DNA of 35,207 nt, taken from Methylobacteriaceae bacterium (GTDB lineage: Bacteria; Pseudomonadota; Alphaproteobacteria; Rhizobiales; Beijerinckiaceae). The notes under the pieces are model-generated. The model worked only from the letters and a program-made list of their open reading frames with translations. It ran no database searches and had not been told where the DNA came from. Positions 8,544-17,157 of the stretch are shown piece by piece. The stretch is taken from contig JAFAME010000055.1 of NCBI GenBank assembly GCA_019233695.1, positions 1 through 35,207 on the forward strand, read 5' to 3'. How positions within the stretch are numbered: the first letter of the stretch is position 1; each line of letters opens with the position of its first letter. The position numbers and the translations under genes are program-made.

Positions 8544-9824
8544 ATGACTGCCTTCGTTTTGCCGCTCGACGACGTGCGGGCGACCTCGCCCGACGAGGTC
8601 GGCCCGAAAGCGGCCAATCTGGCGCGGCTTGCCTGTGCCGGCCTGCCGACCCCGGGAGGATTTGCACTGACCGCGGCGGCCTACCGCCACCAGCTTCGCC
8701 ATCTCGGCATCGCGGAGATGGTACAGGCGTACGGCGGCGCTGAGCCGCCAGCTTCACGCATGCTGTCCGTGAAGATCCGGCTGGCGCTCCATCAGGGGTC
8801 GATCGCGCCTGCGATCCTTGCCCCATTGCTCGTCTGGTGGCGCGCACAGCGGGCCATTGCCCTACTCGGCGCAGTGCGTTCCTCCGCACTCATCGAGGAT
8901 CGGCGGGAGGCAAATTTCGCGGGGCAGTTCGAAAGCTTCCTTGGGCTGAGCGAAGAAAGCGAATTCCTGACTGCCGTGCGGGCGTGCTGGGCGTCGTTGT
9001 GGACATCAAACGCCCGCCGTTACATGGACCATCACGGTCTGTCGCCGGCCGAGACGGCGATGGGCGTCCTCATTCAACCGCTGATCTCGGCGCATGCCTC
9101 CGGCGGCGGCCTGAGCCAAACTGCTGAGGGCGAGATGTTGATTTCGGCCACCTGGGGGCTCGGTTCCGCGATTGCGCAAGGCGAGGTGGTTCCCGACCGG
9201 ATGGTGCTCGATCGCGGCGGGCGCCTGCTGAGTATCGAGCCCGGCCGCAAGGCGCAGCGGGATCAGTGCGTGCATGGGCTCGGTACGCGGTCGCGGCCGG
9301 TCCCGCTCAGCCTCAGATGCGAGGCGAGCCTCGGCAAAGACCAGGCCGAGGCGCTTGGGGCGATGCTACTTGCCGCGGAGAGAATCTGCGCTGGACCCGC
9401 CGAGATTGAATGGGCGCTGGACGACCAGGGCCTGCATCTCCTGCAGGCCCGCCCGCTGCGCGTCGAGCCGGCGCATGTTCTGGACGAGATCTGGCTGCGG
9501 CATCCTGGCCTGCGCGGACATCCCGCCGGAATCGGCTGGGGCTCCGGACGCAGCGTCGTCGTCCGCTGCGAATGCGAGCTCTCGCGCGTCGCGCCAGGCG
9601 ACATTCTGGTCACCGAGGTGGCCGGCCCGGCCCTCAGCCAGGTGCTGCCGCGCGTCGCCGGGGTGGTCACCGAGCTCGGCGGATCGACCTCCCATCTTGC
9701 CTCGCTTGCGCGCGAGCGGGGCATCCCCATGGTGCTCGGCGTCTTGGGGGCGACCAGGCGGATCCCGGATGGTTCGCAGGTCGCGGTCGATGGCGTCGCC
9801 GGGATCGTGCGCTGGATCAACTGA
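8544..9824 (+). CDS. PEP-synthase/PPDK-like ATP-grasp plus phosphohistidine protein, no third domain
   Basis: 426 residues. The N-terminal ATP-grasp domain (about 1-310) has the PPDK_N features: VGPKAANLARL, VRSSALIED, NFAGQFESFLG, WGLGSAIAQGEVVPDR and IEWALDDQGLHLLQARPL. The C-terminal swivelling domain (about 345-425) has TELGGSTSHLASLARERGIP with the phospho-acceptor His384. PEP synthase and PPDK carry a further PEP/pyruvate barrel, and rifampin phosphotransferase carries a drug-binding domain between these two; neither is present. Chemistry implied by the family: ATP dephosphorylation to a phospho-His, then transfer to an acceptor. The acceptor site must be on another protein, as in phenylphosphate synthase, or the small protein binds the acceptor itself. 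Start at ATG 8544 with ACGAGG upstream. 121 bp after the M24 gene. Confidence 0.85.
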   Translation: MTAFVLPLDDVRATSPDEVGPKAANLARLACAGLPTPGGFALTAAAYRHQLRHLGIAEMVQAYGGAEPPASRMLSVKIRLALHQGSIAPAILAPLLVWWRAQRAIALLGAVRSSALIEDRREANFAGQFESFLGLSEESEFLTAVRACWASLWTSNARRYMDHHGLSPAETAMGVLIQPLISAHASGGGLSQTAEGEMLISATWGLGSAIAQGEVVPDRMVLDRGGRLLSIEPGRKAQRDQCVHGLGTRSRPVPLSLRCEASLGKDQAEALGAMLLAAERICAGPAEIEWALDDQGLHLLQARPLRVEPAHVLDEIWLRHPGLRGHPAGIGWGSGRSVVVRCECELSRVAPGDILVTEVAGPALSQVLPRVAGVVTELGGSTSHLASLARERGIPMVLGVLGATRRIPDGSQVAVDGVAGIVRWIN

Positions 9825-9918
9825 GGGAGAGACCGCCCCATTGGGCGCAGAGCTGCTTGTGTCGAAGGGCAGCGCCGAGGACATCCTTGCCGTGGCATGC
9901 GAAGCCGATGCGTAGCGG

Positions 9919-10821
9919 TCAGTCGGACTTTGGCACGAAGTCGAACCCGTCACCGCGGCGTATGATCCGGCAGGTCGACGGTGCCGGGAAATGCGAGGTG
10001 CAGAGCAACGTCGAGGTCTCGGAAACGTGATCGAAGAATGCGCGGCGCGTCTCTTCCGCCTGGCGGGAGTTGAAATCGCCAAGCATGCCAATCTCCGGAT
10101 ATCGGACTTGAAGCGGTGTGTGCATCATGTCGCCGGTGACGATCGCGTCCTCGCCGCGCGTTCCCACCCGAACCGAATAGTGATCGATCGTGTGGCCGGG
10201 CGTCGGAACCAGCGTTACGAACTCACTGAGCGCGTGGTCGCTCTTCACCAGCTCGACCTGGTCGGCCTCCACAATCGGTAGCACCGAATCGCCGATCCAT
10301 GGGCAGGTTGCGGAATCTTTCCCATGCTGCGCAATCCAGTGCTGGAGCTCCCGCTCGGCGAACACGTATTTTGCCCGGGGGAAAGTCGGAACCCAGCGTC
10401 CATCCTCCAGCCGGGTGTTCCAGCCGACATGATCGATGTGGAGATGGGTGCACAGCACGTAGTCGACGTCGTCGACCGTCAACCCCGTGGATGCGAGGTT
10501 CCGTTCATAGCGGTCGCTGCTCATCATGTCCCAAACGGGCTCGTCCAATCCCGTAGCGCCGGGACCTGCGGGTCGAGGCTTGTGATTGCCGACGCACGTG
10601 TCGATCAGCACCACCTCATGCGGGGTTATCACCAGGTAACTTTGGATGCAGAGGATGAGCTTGTTGTCGTCGTCAAAGTAGTTCGGCTTGAGCCAGGACC
10701 GGTTTTCTTCGATGAATTCAGGGGTAAGCGCCGGGAAAAACTGCAGGGCATCGAAAAGGGCAGCCTCTTGCTCCACAATGCGATGAATAGTGATGCGGCC
10801 AAGCTCGAGCCTCTGTGCCAC
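9919..10821 (-). CDS. Metallo-beta-lactamase-fold hydrolase (lactonase-like)
   Basis: About 300 residues with the complete dinuclear metal set: HLHIDH (about residues 126-131), His in PTPGHTIDH, bridging Asp in VTGDMMH and last His in TSHFPAP. The order and spacing fit the branch containing quorum-quenching and gamma-lactone lactonases (AiiA/AttM-like), so hydrolysis of a lactone is a reasonable guess. GTG 10821 is chosen because GAGG lies 6 nt upstream; another GTG at 10836 would add five residues. It is the last gene of the minus-strand transport/dehydrogenase operon, 100 bp after the MDR gene. In this setting a lactone formed by one of the dehydrogenases would be a logical substrate (inference). 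Confidence 0.85.
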   Translation of the reverse strand: MAQRLELGRITIHRIVEQEAALFDALQFFPALTPEFIEENRSWLKPNYFDDDNKLILCIQSYLVITPHEVVLIDTCVGNHKPRPAGPGATGLDEPVWDMMSSDRYERNLASTGLTVDDVDYVLCTHLHIDHVGWNTRLEDGRWVPTFPRAKYVFAERELQHWIAQHGKDSATCPWIGDSVLPIVEADQVELVKSDHALSEFVTLVPTPGHTIDHYSVRVGTRGEDAIVTGDMMHTPLQVRYPEIGMLGDFNSRQAEETRRAFFDHVSETSTLLCTSHFPAPSTCRIIRRGDGFDFVPKSD

Positions 10822-10921
10822 CGCGGACCTCGTCACGCCAGAAATCGCCAGGAAACTATCCGCAAAACAGTCCGGTCCCGCCGAGAAAAGGAAAGCCGTC
10901 GTATCGGGTCACGTGATGCCG

Positions 10922-11965
10922 TCAGGCGTATCGGAGAAGGATCCCCATGGCGTCCTGTGGCGAGGTGTCGAGGATGTCATACGCCTCCGGCGCACGGCCG
11001 AACGGCAGCTCGTGCGATACCGGCGTGATGAGCCAGCCGGAGCGCAACAGGTCAAACGCCGCGGCATTGCGGCGTTCCCGCGTCCAGCGCGGCTGCAGCC
11101 CGGATCCCAAGCTGCTCACCTGCGAGCTGATGAGACGAAGGCGGCGGTAGTGAAACTCCGGCGACAGGACAAGCGGCACCTTGCGCGTGCCGAAGAAGGA
11201 GAGCACGACAACCGTGCCTTCCTGTCCGGTGGCCATGATGGCGGCCTGGAGCGCGCTCGGCGCGCCTGTCGCCTCGATGCAAATGTCGGCGCCACGTCCC
11301 TGCGTCATGTCGGCGATGGCGGCAGGGGCTTCCTCGGGAGCCAATGCCGCGTCGGCGCTCCAGGCAAGCGCTGCCTTCCGGCGACCCGCAATCGGGTCGA
11401 CCACGGCAACCCGGCCCGCCATCCTGCGGGCGAGCTGGGCGACCAGGCTGCCCACCACGCCCTGGCCGTAGACCACCACGACATCGCCGAAACGGACGGG
11501 CACATCGAGGTGGCAGTTGAGCGCCACCTCGAGCAGATTGACGAAGGCGGCGCGCTCGGGTGCGAGCCCGCCGGGCACGCCGGCGACCAGCCAACTATCG
11601 CTGCGGACCGTGAAGAGGTCCTGGTGCGGGTGTCGGACGAAGAGCCTGTCGCCGACCTTGAACAGAGCGTCGGGACCAGCTTCGACGACCTCGCCAACGA
11701 CCTGGTAGGCATACTTCACCGGAAAGCCGAAGCTTCCGACGCAGGTCTCCAGTCCAAGATCGTCCTCGGCGGGAAGCTCGCCACGGTAGACCAGCATCTC
11801 GGTGCCGGCGCTCACCAATGACGCGATCGCCCTGACCGTCACTTCCGTTCCGCTCGGCTTCTTGACCGGCTCTTCGAGCAGCTCCGCCCGTCGCGCCGCG
11901 GTGAACCACAATCCGTGGGCGGTCCCGGCGATCGCCTGCGGCGCAATTGTCGATTGGGTGTTCAT
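10922..11965 (-). CDS. MDR-superfamily dehydrogenase without zinc ligands
   Basis: 347 residues of the medium-chain dehydrogenase/reductase type: N-terminal GroES-like domain (VSAGTEMLVYRG, VGDRLFVRHPHQDLF) and a Rossmann domain with GQGVVGSLVAQLA (about 155-270). The catalytic Cys and the four Cys of the structural zinc lobe are absent, as in the bacteriochlorophyllide dehydrogenase (BchC)-like and related branches often annotated zinc-binding by homology only. Start at ATG 11965, with AAGGTGG upstream; a GTG at 11974 is possible. It probably oxidises a hydroxyl of the imported compound or its product using NAD(P). 58 bp downstream of the SDR gene in the same operon. Confidence 0.85.
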   Translation of the reverse strand: MNTQSTIAPQAIAGTAHGLWFTAARRAELLEEPVKKPSGTEVTVRAIASLVSAGTEMLVYRGELPAEDDLGLETCVGSFGFPVKYAYQVVGEVVEAGPDALFKVGDRLFVRHPHQDLFTVRSDSWLVAGVPGGLAPERAAFVNLLEVALNCHLDVPVRFGDVVVVYGQGVVGSLVAQLARRMAGRVAVVDPIAGRRKAALAWSADAALAPEEAPAAIADMTQGRGADICIEATGAPSALQAAIMATGQEGTVVVLSFFGTRKVPLVLSPEFHYRRLRLISSQVSSLGSGLQPRWTRERRNAAAFDLLRSGWLITPVSHELPFGRAPEAYDILDTSPQDAMGILLRYA

Positions 11966-12023
11966 CGGCACCACCTTGTCATCGGCGTGGCAAGAGATGT
12001 TTCAAATGTGAGACGGGGGCCTG

Positions 12024-12794
12024 TCACTTGGCCGAGTAGCCACCGTCGACCGGAACGAGCGCGCCGGTCATCTGGATCGGCGCATCGAGCAGGAGGAAGA
12101 CGCCGACGGTGGCGACCTCCTCGGGGTCGGTGACGCGCCCGGTCACGGTATTCGCCGCGAGCGCCTTTAGCCCGGCGGCGCGGTCTCCCGGATTGAAGCC
12201 GTCGGCCGTGGCGTCGTTCATCGGCGTGTTCATCGATCCCGGACAGATGATGTTCACGCGGATATTGTAGCGGCCGCATTCGAGAGCCGCCGTCTTAGTC
12301 AGCGCGACAAGCGCGTGCTTCGAGGCATTGTAGGGGCCGAGCAGCTCGCAGCCGTGCCAGGCGAGATAGGAGCCGGTGTTCACGATGGCGCCGCCCCCGC
12401 GCTTGATCAGAGCGGGGATCGCATACTTCATCCCCAGCCATACGCTCTTGGTATTGATGCGCATGACTTCGTCGAAGCCGTCATTGCTCGAATCGGCAAT
12501 CGGCTTGAATTCGCCAAGGATGGCGGCGATGTTGAAGATGCCGTCGAGGCCGCCGAAGCGTTGCACCGCTCGCGCGACGAAGGCTTCAACTTCTCGCGCC
12601 GATCCGACATCGGCCACGACCGGATCGACCTCGCCGGGCGCCTCCTTCAGCTCCCGCTTGAGCCGGTCGAGCTTGTCGGCAACGACGTCGACGGCAACCA
12701 CATTGACGCCGCGGGCGGCGAGCTGACGGACCACTGCTGCCCCCATTCCTCCCGCCGCCCCAGTGACGATGACACTTTGGGTCTGCTGAGGCAT
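12024..12794 (-). CDS. Short-chain dehydrogenase/reductase (SDR)
   Basis: 256 residues, classical SDR. Cofactor motif TGAAGGMGAA near the N-terminus, Asp after beta-2 (VVAVDVVAD) favouring NAD over NADP, NIAA in place of the usual NNAG, active-site Ser in VNTGSYLAW, YNASK catalytic pair, and closing VPVDGGYSAK. ATG 12794 is preferred because GGGAGGG precedes it by 6 nt; an upstream start at 12809 lacks a ribosome site. It lies between the permease gene and the MDR gene. The reaction is oxidation of a secondary alcohol, probably on a sugar-like substrate (inference from the linked importer). Confidence 0.92.
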   Translation of the reverse strand: MPQQTQSVIVTGAAGGMGAAVVRQLAARGVNVVAVDVVADKLDRLKRELKEAPGEVDPVVADVGSAREVEAFVARAVQRFGGLDGIFNIAAILGEFKPIADSSNDGFDEVMRINTKSVWLGMKYAIPALIKRGGGAIVNTGSYLAWHGCELLGPYNASKHALVALTKTAALECGRYNIRVNIICPGSMNTPMNDATADGFNPGDRAAGLKALAANTVTGRVTDPEEVATVGVFLLLDAPIQMTGALVPVDGGYSAK

Positions 12795-12861
12795 GTGCCC
12801 TCCCTTCAACTCTCATTGCGGCCCAGCCGGCCCCGTTTGCGGCCGGCACGCACCGGAAGCC

Positions 12862-13947
12862 TCATTTCTTCGGTTCGTGCTCGGCCTCTTCGAGCGCCAG
12901 CAGCCACCGCCAGCGGGCACGCCTCCCAGGCCGCGAGCTGACCACCACCGCGGCGACGATGATGACGCCCTGGACCATGACCTGCTCGGGCGCCCCGAAG
13001 CCGACCAGCACCAGGGCATTGTTCAGCGTTCCGACGAGCAGCGAGGCGACGACGGCTCCGAGGACCGTTCCCTTGCCGCCTTCGAGCGCCGCTCCGCCGA
13101 TGATCGCGGCAGAGATGACCGAGAGGAGGTCATTGGCACCGATCGTGAAGTTGGCGGCCGCGTACTGGCCGTCATAGAGGACGCCGGCAAGCGCTCCTGC
13201 CGCGCCGCTCGCAGTCAGCACGCCGACCTTAACCCGCCCGGTGCGGATACCGGAGAAACGCGCAGCAGCGGCATTGGCACCGGTCGCGAGAACACGACGG
13301 CCCATGGCCGTCTTCGAAAGAATCACCGAGCCAATGATCAACGCCCCCAGGGACCAGAAGGCGAGGATGGGGATTGAACCAATCGAGCCCCCGCCAAACC
13401 AGAAAAAGAAATCGTCATTGGCGATCGATACCGTGCTCGCATTGGTCACGATCTGGGCAAGGCCTTGCATGATGCCCATCGATCCGAGCGTCACGACGAA
13501 CGACGGGATCTTGAAAAAGACAACGGCCAGTCCGTTGAGGAAACCGACGCCGGCCCCAAAAAGCACCCCGATCAGCGCGGCGAGAAGGAAGTTGTAGTCC
13601 CAGGAGAGGAGGACGGCGGTGATCAAGGCCGCGACCGGCACAATTGCCGCGATGGAGAGGTCGATCTCGCCGGCGCAGAGCACGAATACGATCGCGACCG
13701 ACATGATGGTGATTGTGGCGGAGACGCGCACGATGCTGAGCAGGTTGACCGCGCTCATGAAGCCGGTGTCGCGGAGGAGATACGCAAAAACCGCGATGAT
13801 GACGAGCATCGCGCCGATGAGAATGCCGGGGTTGTCGCCGCGATAGGCGCCCCAGGCGATCGACCCGGCCCACTTGCGCAAGCGCAGCCAGAACCCGACT
13901 CGATGGGGTCTTGACGCCATGACATTGTCCGTATCAACCGCCGACAC
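12862..13947 (-). CDS. CUT2-type sugar ABC transporter permease (RbsC-like)
   Basis: 361 residues with about 8-10 hydrophobic segments (from ILIGAMLVIIAVFAYLL on) and the RbsC-family landmark GEIDLSIAAI (equivalent to the G-x-I-D-L-S motif), with VGFLNGLAVVFFKIPSFVVTLG and a C-terminal GGAALEGGKGTVLGAVVASLLVGTLNN. It forms the membrane channel of a ribose/xylose/inositol-type importer as a homodimer. The GTG start at 13947 overlaps the ATPase gene by 14 bp, indicating translational coupling; an ATG at 13920 is an alternative. It belongs with the ATPase and binding protein upstream. Confidence 0.93.
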   Translation of the reverse strand: MSAVDTDNVMASRPHRVGFWLRLRKWAGSIAWGAYRGDNPGILIGAMLVIIAVFAYLLRDTGFMSAVNLLSIVRVSATITIMSVAIVFVLCAGEIDLSIAAIVPVAALITAVLLSWDYNFLLAALIGVLFGAGVGFLNGLAVVFFKIPSFVVTLGSMGIMQGLAQIVTNASTVSIANDDFFFWFGGGSIGSIPILAFWSLGALIIGSVILSKTAMGRRVLATGANAAAARFSGIRTGRVKVGVLTASGAAGALAGVLYDGQYAAANFTIGANDLLSVISAAIIGGAALEGGKGTVLGAVVASLLVGTLNNALVLVGFGAPEQVMVQGVIIVAAVVVSSRPGRRARWRWLLALEEAEHEPKK

Positions 13948-15547
13948 GATTGGCCCCGCCGGCCGCCGCGATCGCCTCGAACTGCCGGCGCTGCATCATG
14001 GCAACAAGGGCGTCTTCGGTAAATTTGTCTGCTTCGTCCGGACCGATGGCAGCGCCAATGATCCCGTCGCGAAGGACAATGATGCGGTCGGCGACGTGGG
14101 TCATTTCAAGGAGGTCGGAGGAGGCCCACAGAACCGTCGTGCCCTTCTCCGCCATGAGCCGGACATTTGCAATGATTTCATGGGTCGCGCCGATGTCGAC
14201 CCCAAACGTCGGCTCGTCTAGGAGCAGCAGGTCTGGAGCGAGCGTCAGCGCCTTGGCCAGCACGACCTTCTGCTGATTGCCCCCCGAGAGCTCGCGCACA
14301 GCCTGATCGATGCCGCTCGCACGGACATCAAGCGTCCGCATCATTCGTTGCGCCAGCCCGCGCCCCTCGGAGAACCGGAGCAGGCCCAAGTTTCCGACAA
14401 GCCGGCGAAGGACGACGAGGGCGATGTTTTCCGCGATCGATTTCGCCAGCATGAGGCCGTGGATGCCGCGGTCCTCGGGAATGAGGAAGGCGCCCTGAGC
14501 CATTGCGTCCTGCGGCGAATTCGGCCGATAGCGCCTGCCGCGGAGCAGGATCTCGCCGCCGCTCTGACGGACATCGCCGAAGAGGGTGCGCAGCAGAGTT
14601 GTCCGGCCGCTTCCGGCCAATCCGACAATGCCGAGGACCTCGCCGGGAAACGCCTCGAAGGATACGTCGGCCAGCTTACGGCCGACACGCAGGTTGCGCA
14701 CTTTCAGTGAAGCCTGTGGTTTGGGCCGCGATGCGGAGGCCGCCACCATCTCGACACGCTTGCCGCGGCCGCCGTGCACAGGCAGGTGCGCCCCTTCCCA
14801 GGGACGGCGGCCCAGCATCGCGGCAATGAGGCCGGTCATGTTCGTGTCCTTCGTCGGGCACTGCAGCACGACCTCGCCCTCGCGCAGGCACGTCACCATG
14901 TCGCTGACGGCAAATACTTCGGCGAGATGATGCGTGATGATGACGATTCCGGCTCGTCGCGCAGCGATCGTCCGCAAGACGCCGAACAATCGCGCGATCT
15001 CTTCCCGGCCGAGCGGGGCGGTCGGCTCGTCAAGGACCAGCACCTGGCTGCCGAGACGAAGCGCCCTAGCAATTTCGATCAGCTCCTGCTCGATCGTGCT
15101 CATGTCGGAGGCGATGGTCGACAGGAGCACGCGCGGGATGGCGAGTTCTTCGAGCAACTGCGCGATTTCGGCGCGTTGGCGATGGCGGTTCACCAGCCCC
15201 GCCGCAGTCTTGTGTTCGGAATTGAGATAGAGGTTGTCGAGCCCGTTCAGCGTCCGGATCAGACTGCGCTCCTGCATGACCATGCCAAGACCGAGCGTGC
15301 GGGCCTCCGCCGGGCGGGAATAGGTCAACTGCCGCCCGGCGACCCGCACATCTCCCTCGGTCGGCCTTTCGGCTCCGAGCGCGATCTTCATCAGCGTGGA
15401 TTTGCCGGCGCCATTGTGGCCGACGATGGCGTGAATGCTGCCCCGGCGCACCGCCACATTGACGTTCTTGAGGACCCAGACCTGACCGAAGCGCTTGCTG
15501 ATGCGCTCCATCTCAAGAACATTTTCGGCTTGATGCGACGCGTCCAT
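13934..15547 (-). CDS. CUT2-type sugar ABC transporter ATPase, two nucleotide-binding domains (RbsA-like)
   Basis: 537 residues with two ATPase domains in tandem. Domain 1 has Walker A GHNGAGKST, Walker B VLVLDEPTAP and H-loop IITHHLAEV, but its signature motif is degenerate (MSTIEQELIEIARAL). Domain 2 has the Lys-less Walker A GLAGSGRTTL typical of RbsA/XylG, an intact LSGGNQQKVVLAKAL and LLLLDEPTFGVDIGA. This asymmetry is usual for the family in domain 2, while the loss of the LS-x-G core in domain 1 is a further drift. It energises the downstream permease. Two hairpins separate it from the binding-protein gene, consistent with lower expression. Confidence 0.93.
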   Translation of the reverse strand: MDASHQAENVLEMERISKRFGQVWVLKNVNVAVRRGSIHAIVGHNGAGKSTLMKIALGAERPTEGDVRVAGRQLTYSRPAEARTLGLGMVMQERSLIRTLNGLDNLYLNSEHKTAAGLVNRHRQRAEIAQLLEELAIPRVLLSTIASDMSTIEQELIEIARALRLGSQVLVLDEPTAPLGREEIARLFGVLRTIAARRAGIVIITHHLAEVFAVSDMVTCLREGEVVLQCPTKDTNMTGLIAAMLGRRPWEGAHLPVHGGRGKRVEMVAASASRPKPQASLKVRNLRVGRKLADVSFEAFPGEVLGIVGLAGSGRTTLLRTLFGDVRQSGGEILLRGRRYRPNSPQDAMAQGAFLIPEDRGIHGLMLAKSIAENIALVVLRRLVGNLGLLRFSEGRGLAQRMMRTLDVRASGIDQAVRELSGGNQQKVVLAKALTLAPDLLLLDEPTFGVDIGATHEIIANVRLMAEKGTTVLWASSDLLEMTHVADRIIVLRDGIIGAAIGPDEADKFTEDALVAMMQRRQFEAIAAAGGANRVGG

Positions 15548-15630
15548 CGATGCGGCCTCGCTCCGCCGCTACATCTGCGATTGTTGTTCGCGAGCGCTCA
15601 TCGGCAAAGACTGGCTCGACACGAACGAAA

Positions 15631-15648
15631 CCCCGGCCGATGCCGGGG
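15631..15648 (-). terminator. Intercistronic hairpin (second) between binding protein and ATPase
   Basis: Perfect 7-bp G/C stem with 4-nt loop (15631-15637/15642-15648), followed on the minus strand by TTTCGTTCG, a short partial T-rich tail. Placed between the binding-protein stop and the ATPase start, it would act as a leaky terminator or RNase block that keeps binding-protein mRNA in excess. Confidence 0.5.
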
Positions 15649-15689
15649 AGAGGTTTGGTCTCCGCATGCCAAATTCCGCGATACATGGA

Positions 15690-15720
15690 GGAGGGGACTG
15701 CGCCTGCCGACGGCCCCTCC
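15690..15720 (-). terminator. Intercistronic hairpin (first), directly after binding protein
   Basis: A 7-bp stem (15690-15696 with 15714-15720, 17-nt loop) lies 8 nt beyond the stop of the sugar-binding protein gene. Together with the hairpin at 15631-15648 it forms a pair in the 180-bp gap before the ATPase gene. Confidence 0.4.
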
Positions 15721-15727
15721 TGCGATA

Positions 15728-17011
15728 TCAGTCGCTGCAATCTCCCTTCGGGCAGACCACTTCCGGCCCGTGCATGAAGTCCCACGCCGCCTTCATGTCC
15801 GTCTTCGTGGTAACCGGGAAGGTCGGGTTCATGACGTAGGAGTGCGTGTTCTGGCCGATCGCGGCGAGCGCGGCGGTGAGCGCCATCAGGCGGCCGCCGT
15901 CGTATACGTCCTGGGCCATGTCCATGGCGATAATGCCCTTGGTCCGCATCTGGCGCGCGCCGGCATTGCCGAGGTCCATGGTGGCGATCTTCACCTTGTC
16001 CTCGAGGTGGAGCGCCCTGATCGCAGCCGCTTCGCCGATCGCCGGCGGGTCTTCCCACGGCGCGAACAGGACGTTCACTTCGGGATGGGCCGTCAGGAAG
16101 GCCTGCGTGAACGCCGTCGAATTGCTCGGGTCGGTGAAGCCCGAAGCCGGGTTGCCCGGATTGGCCTCGCCGTTGGTGATGATCTTGATGTTCGGATATT
16201 TCTTCAACCCGTCGAGCAGCCCGTTCTCGCGGGCGTGGATCGCATCGACATCGTTGATCCAATGGATATAGCCGAAGTTGGCGCCGTTCGGCCAGGTCTC
16301 ATGGATCGCATCGGCCATCTGCAGACCGAGATTGTAGAAATCGTAGGTGACGATGGCTTTGAGCGGCTTGTCCGGGCCGACCTTCATGGTCGGCGAGCCG
16401 AGGCTCCACGCCGAAACGGTGACGCCCTGGTCAAGGGCGGGCTTCAGGATCGCCGCGAACTGGGCGGCATTCACCGTTCCACCGGTGACCAGGATGTTAG
16501 GGCGCAGTGGCAGGACGGCGTTCAGCACGCCCGCCATGCCATTCGGGTTGAAGCTGTAGTCGGCGAAGCGGAGGATCTTGATCCCGAGCGCGCTGAAGAC
16601 CGCCTTGGCCCCGCTGCGCATGGCCAGGTTGTAGGGGACGCCGCTCCAGTCGAGATAGACCGCCGTCAGGTGCTTCTCGCAGATGGTCTTCACCTGTTCC
16701 GGCGTGATCTTGACGGTATTGTACCAGGTCGCATCCAACGGATCGGGAGCGCCGAGCATGGTAGCCGGCGTCTTGAATCCGTTTTTCGCGATTGAATCGA
16801 GAAGTCCGGGGCCGCCGATCGACTCCGGGATGGGCCTCGGATCGAGCGCGGCCGCATCATATGTCCCGCAGGGCTTCAGATCGCTGGCCTTCTGTTCTAT
16901 CGCCTCGGCCGCGAAGCTTCGGGTCGCCGAGGCCGTCAGTCCGGCGGAAATCAACAGAGCAAAGGCCACCGCGGAGGCGGCGCAAAGCGGCCTCATGAGC
17001 ACGTATGTCAT
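15728..17011 (-). CDS. Periplasmic sugar-binding protein of ABC importer (type 1 fold)
   Basis: 427 residues starting at ATG 17011, with an excellent AAGGAGG 4 nt upstream. Signal peptide: MTYVLMRPL, hydrophobic stretch AASAVAFALLISAGL, likely cleavage near RSFAAEA. The body follows the type 1 periplasmic-binding fold of ribose/inositol-binding proteins (ITPEQVKTICEK, KILVTGG-like NILVTGGTVNAAQ, VTVSAWSLGS, NVLFAPWEDPPAIGEAAAIRAL). It is longer than RbsB (about 300), with an N-terminal extension of roughly 60 residues and a Cys pair near the C-terminus (VCPKGDC). First gene of the minus-strand operon, divergent from the cyclase gene. Ligand unknown. Confidence 0.92.
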   Translation of the reverse strand: MTYVLMRPLCAASAVAFALLISAGLTASATRSFAAEAIEQKASDLKPCGTYDAAALDPRPIPESIGGPGLLDSIAKNGFKTPATMLGAPDPLDATWYNTVKITPEQVKTICEKHLTAVYLDWSGVPYNLAMRSGAKAVFSALGIKILRFADYSFNPNGMAGVLNAVLPLRPNILVTGGTVNAAQFAAILKPALDQGVTVSAWSLGSPTMKVGPDKPLKAIVTYDFYNLGLQMADAIHETWPNGANFGYIHWINDVDAIHARENGLLDGLKKYPNIKIITNGEANPGNPASGFTDPSNSTAFTQAFLTAHPEVNVLFAPWEDPPAIGEAAAIRALHLEDKVKIATMDLGNAGARQMRTKGIIAMDMAQDVYDGGRLMALTAALAAIGQNTHSYVMNPTFPVTTKTDMKAAWDFMHGPEVVCPKGDCSD

Positions 17012-17090
17012 GTTTCCTCCTTGGTCAGACGGTTCGCCGGCTGGGCCGCGCAACAAAGGGTCTTGCGCTGATGCCGATCTCGCCTGGTGG

Positions 17091-17157
17091 GTTGATCCCC
17101 CAATGTTAGCGAAAACCTATTCGTGCTCGTTCGTTGGGGACAAATAATTTGATCAAC
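17091..17157. promoter_or_regulatory. Divergent promoter region with nested inverted repeats
   Basis: The 286-bp gap between the divergent binding-protein (17011) and cyclase (17298) genes holds an AT-rich core. GTTGATC (17091-17097) is inverted as GATCAAC (17151-17157); nested inside, CCCCAA (17098-17103) is inverted as TTGGGG (17134-17139). An 8-bp palindrome TTGATCAA sits at 17149-17156. The spacing of the half-sites suits a dimeric or looping regulator that would control both operons. The GAF-PucR-type regulator encoded at 26918 is the obvious candidate in this window, but nothing in the sequence proves the pairing. Confidence 0.45.

Noticed and set aside
9834-9847. Short hairpin after the ATP-grasp gene
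   Set aside because: Only a 5-bp stem with no T-run; too weak to call a terminator.
14774-16795. 673-codon plus-strand open frame
   Set aside because: It runs antisense to the ATPase and sugar-binding protein genes, is Arg/His/Asp-rich and has no domain; a GC-rich shadow frame.
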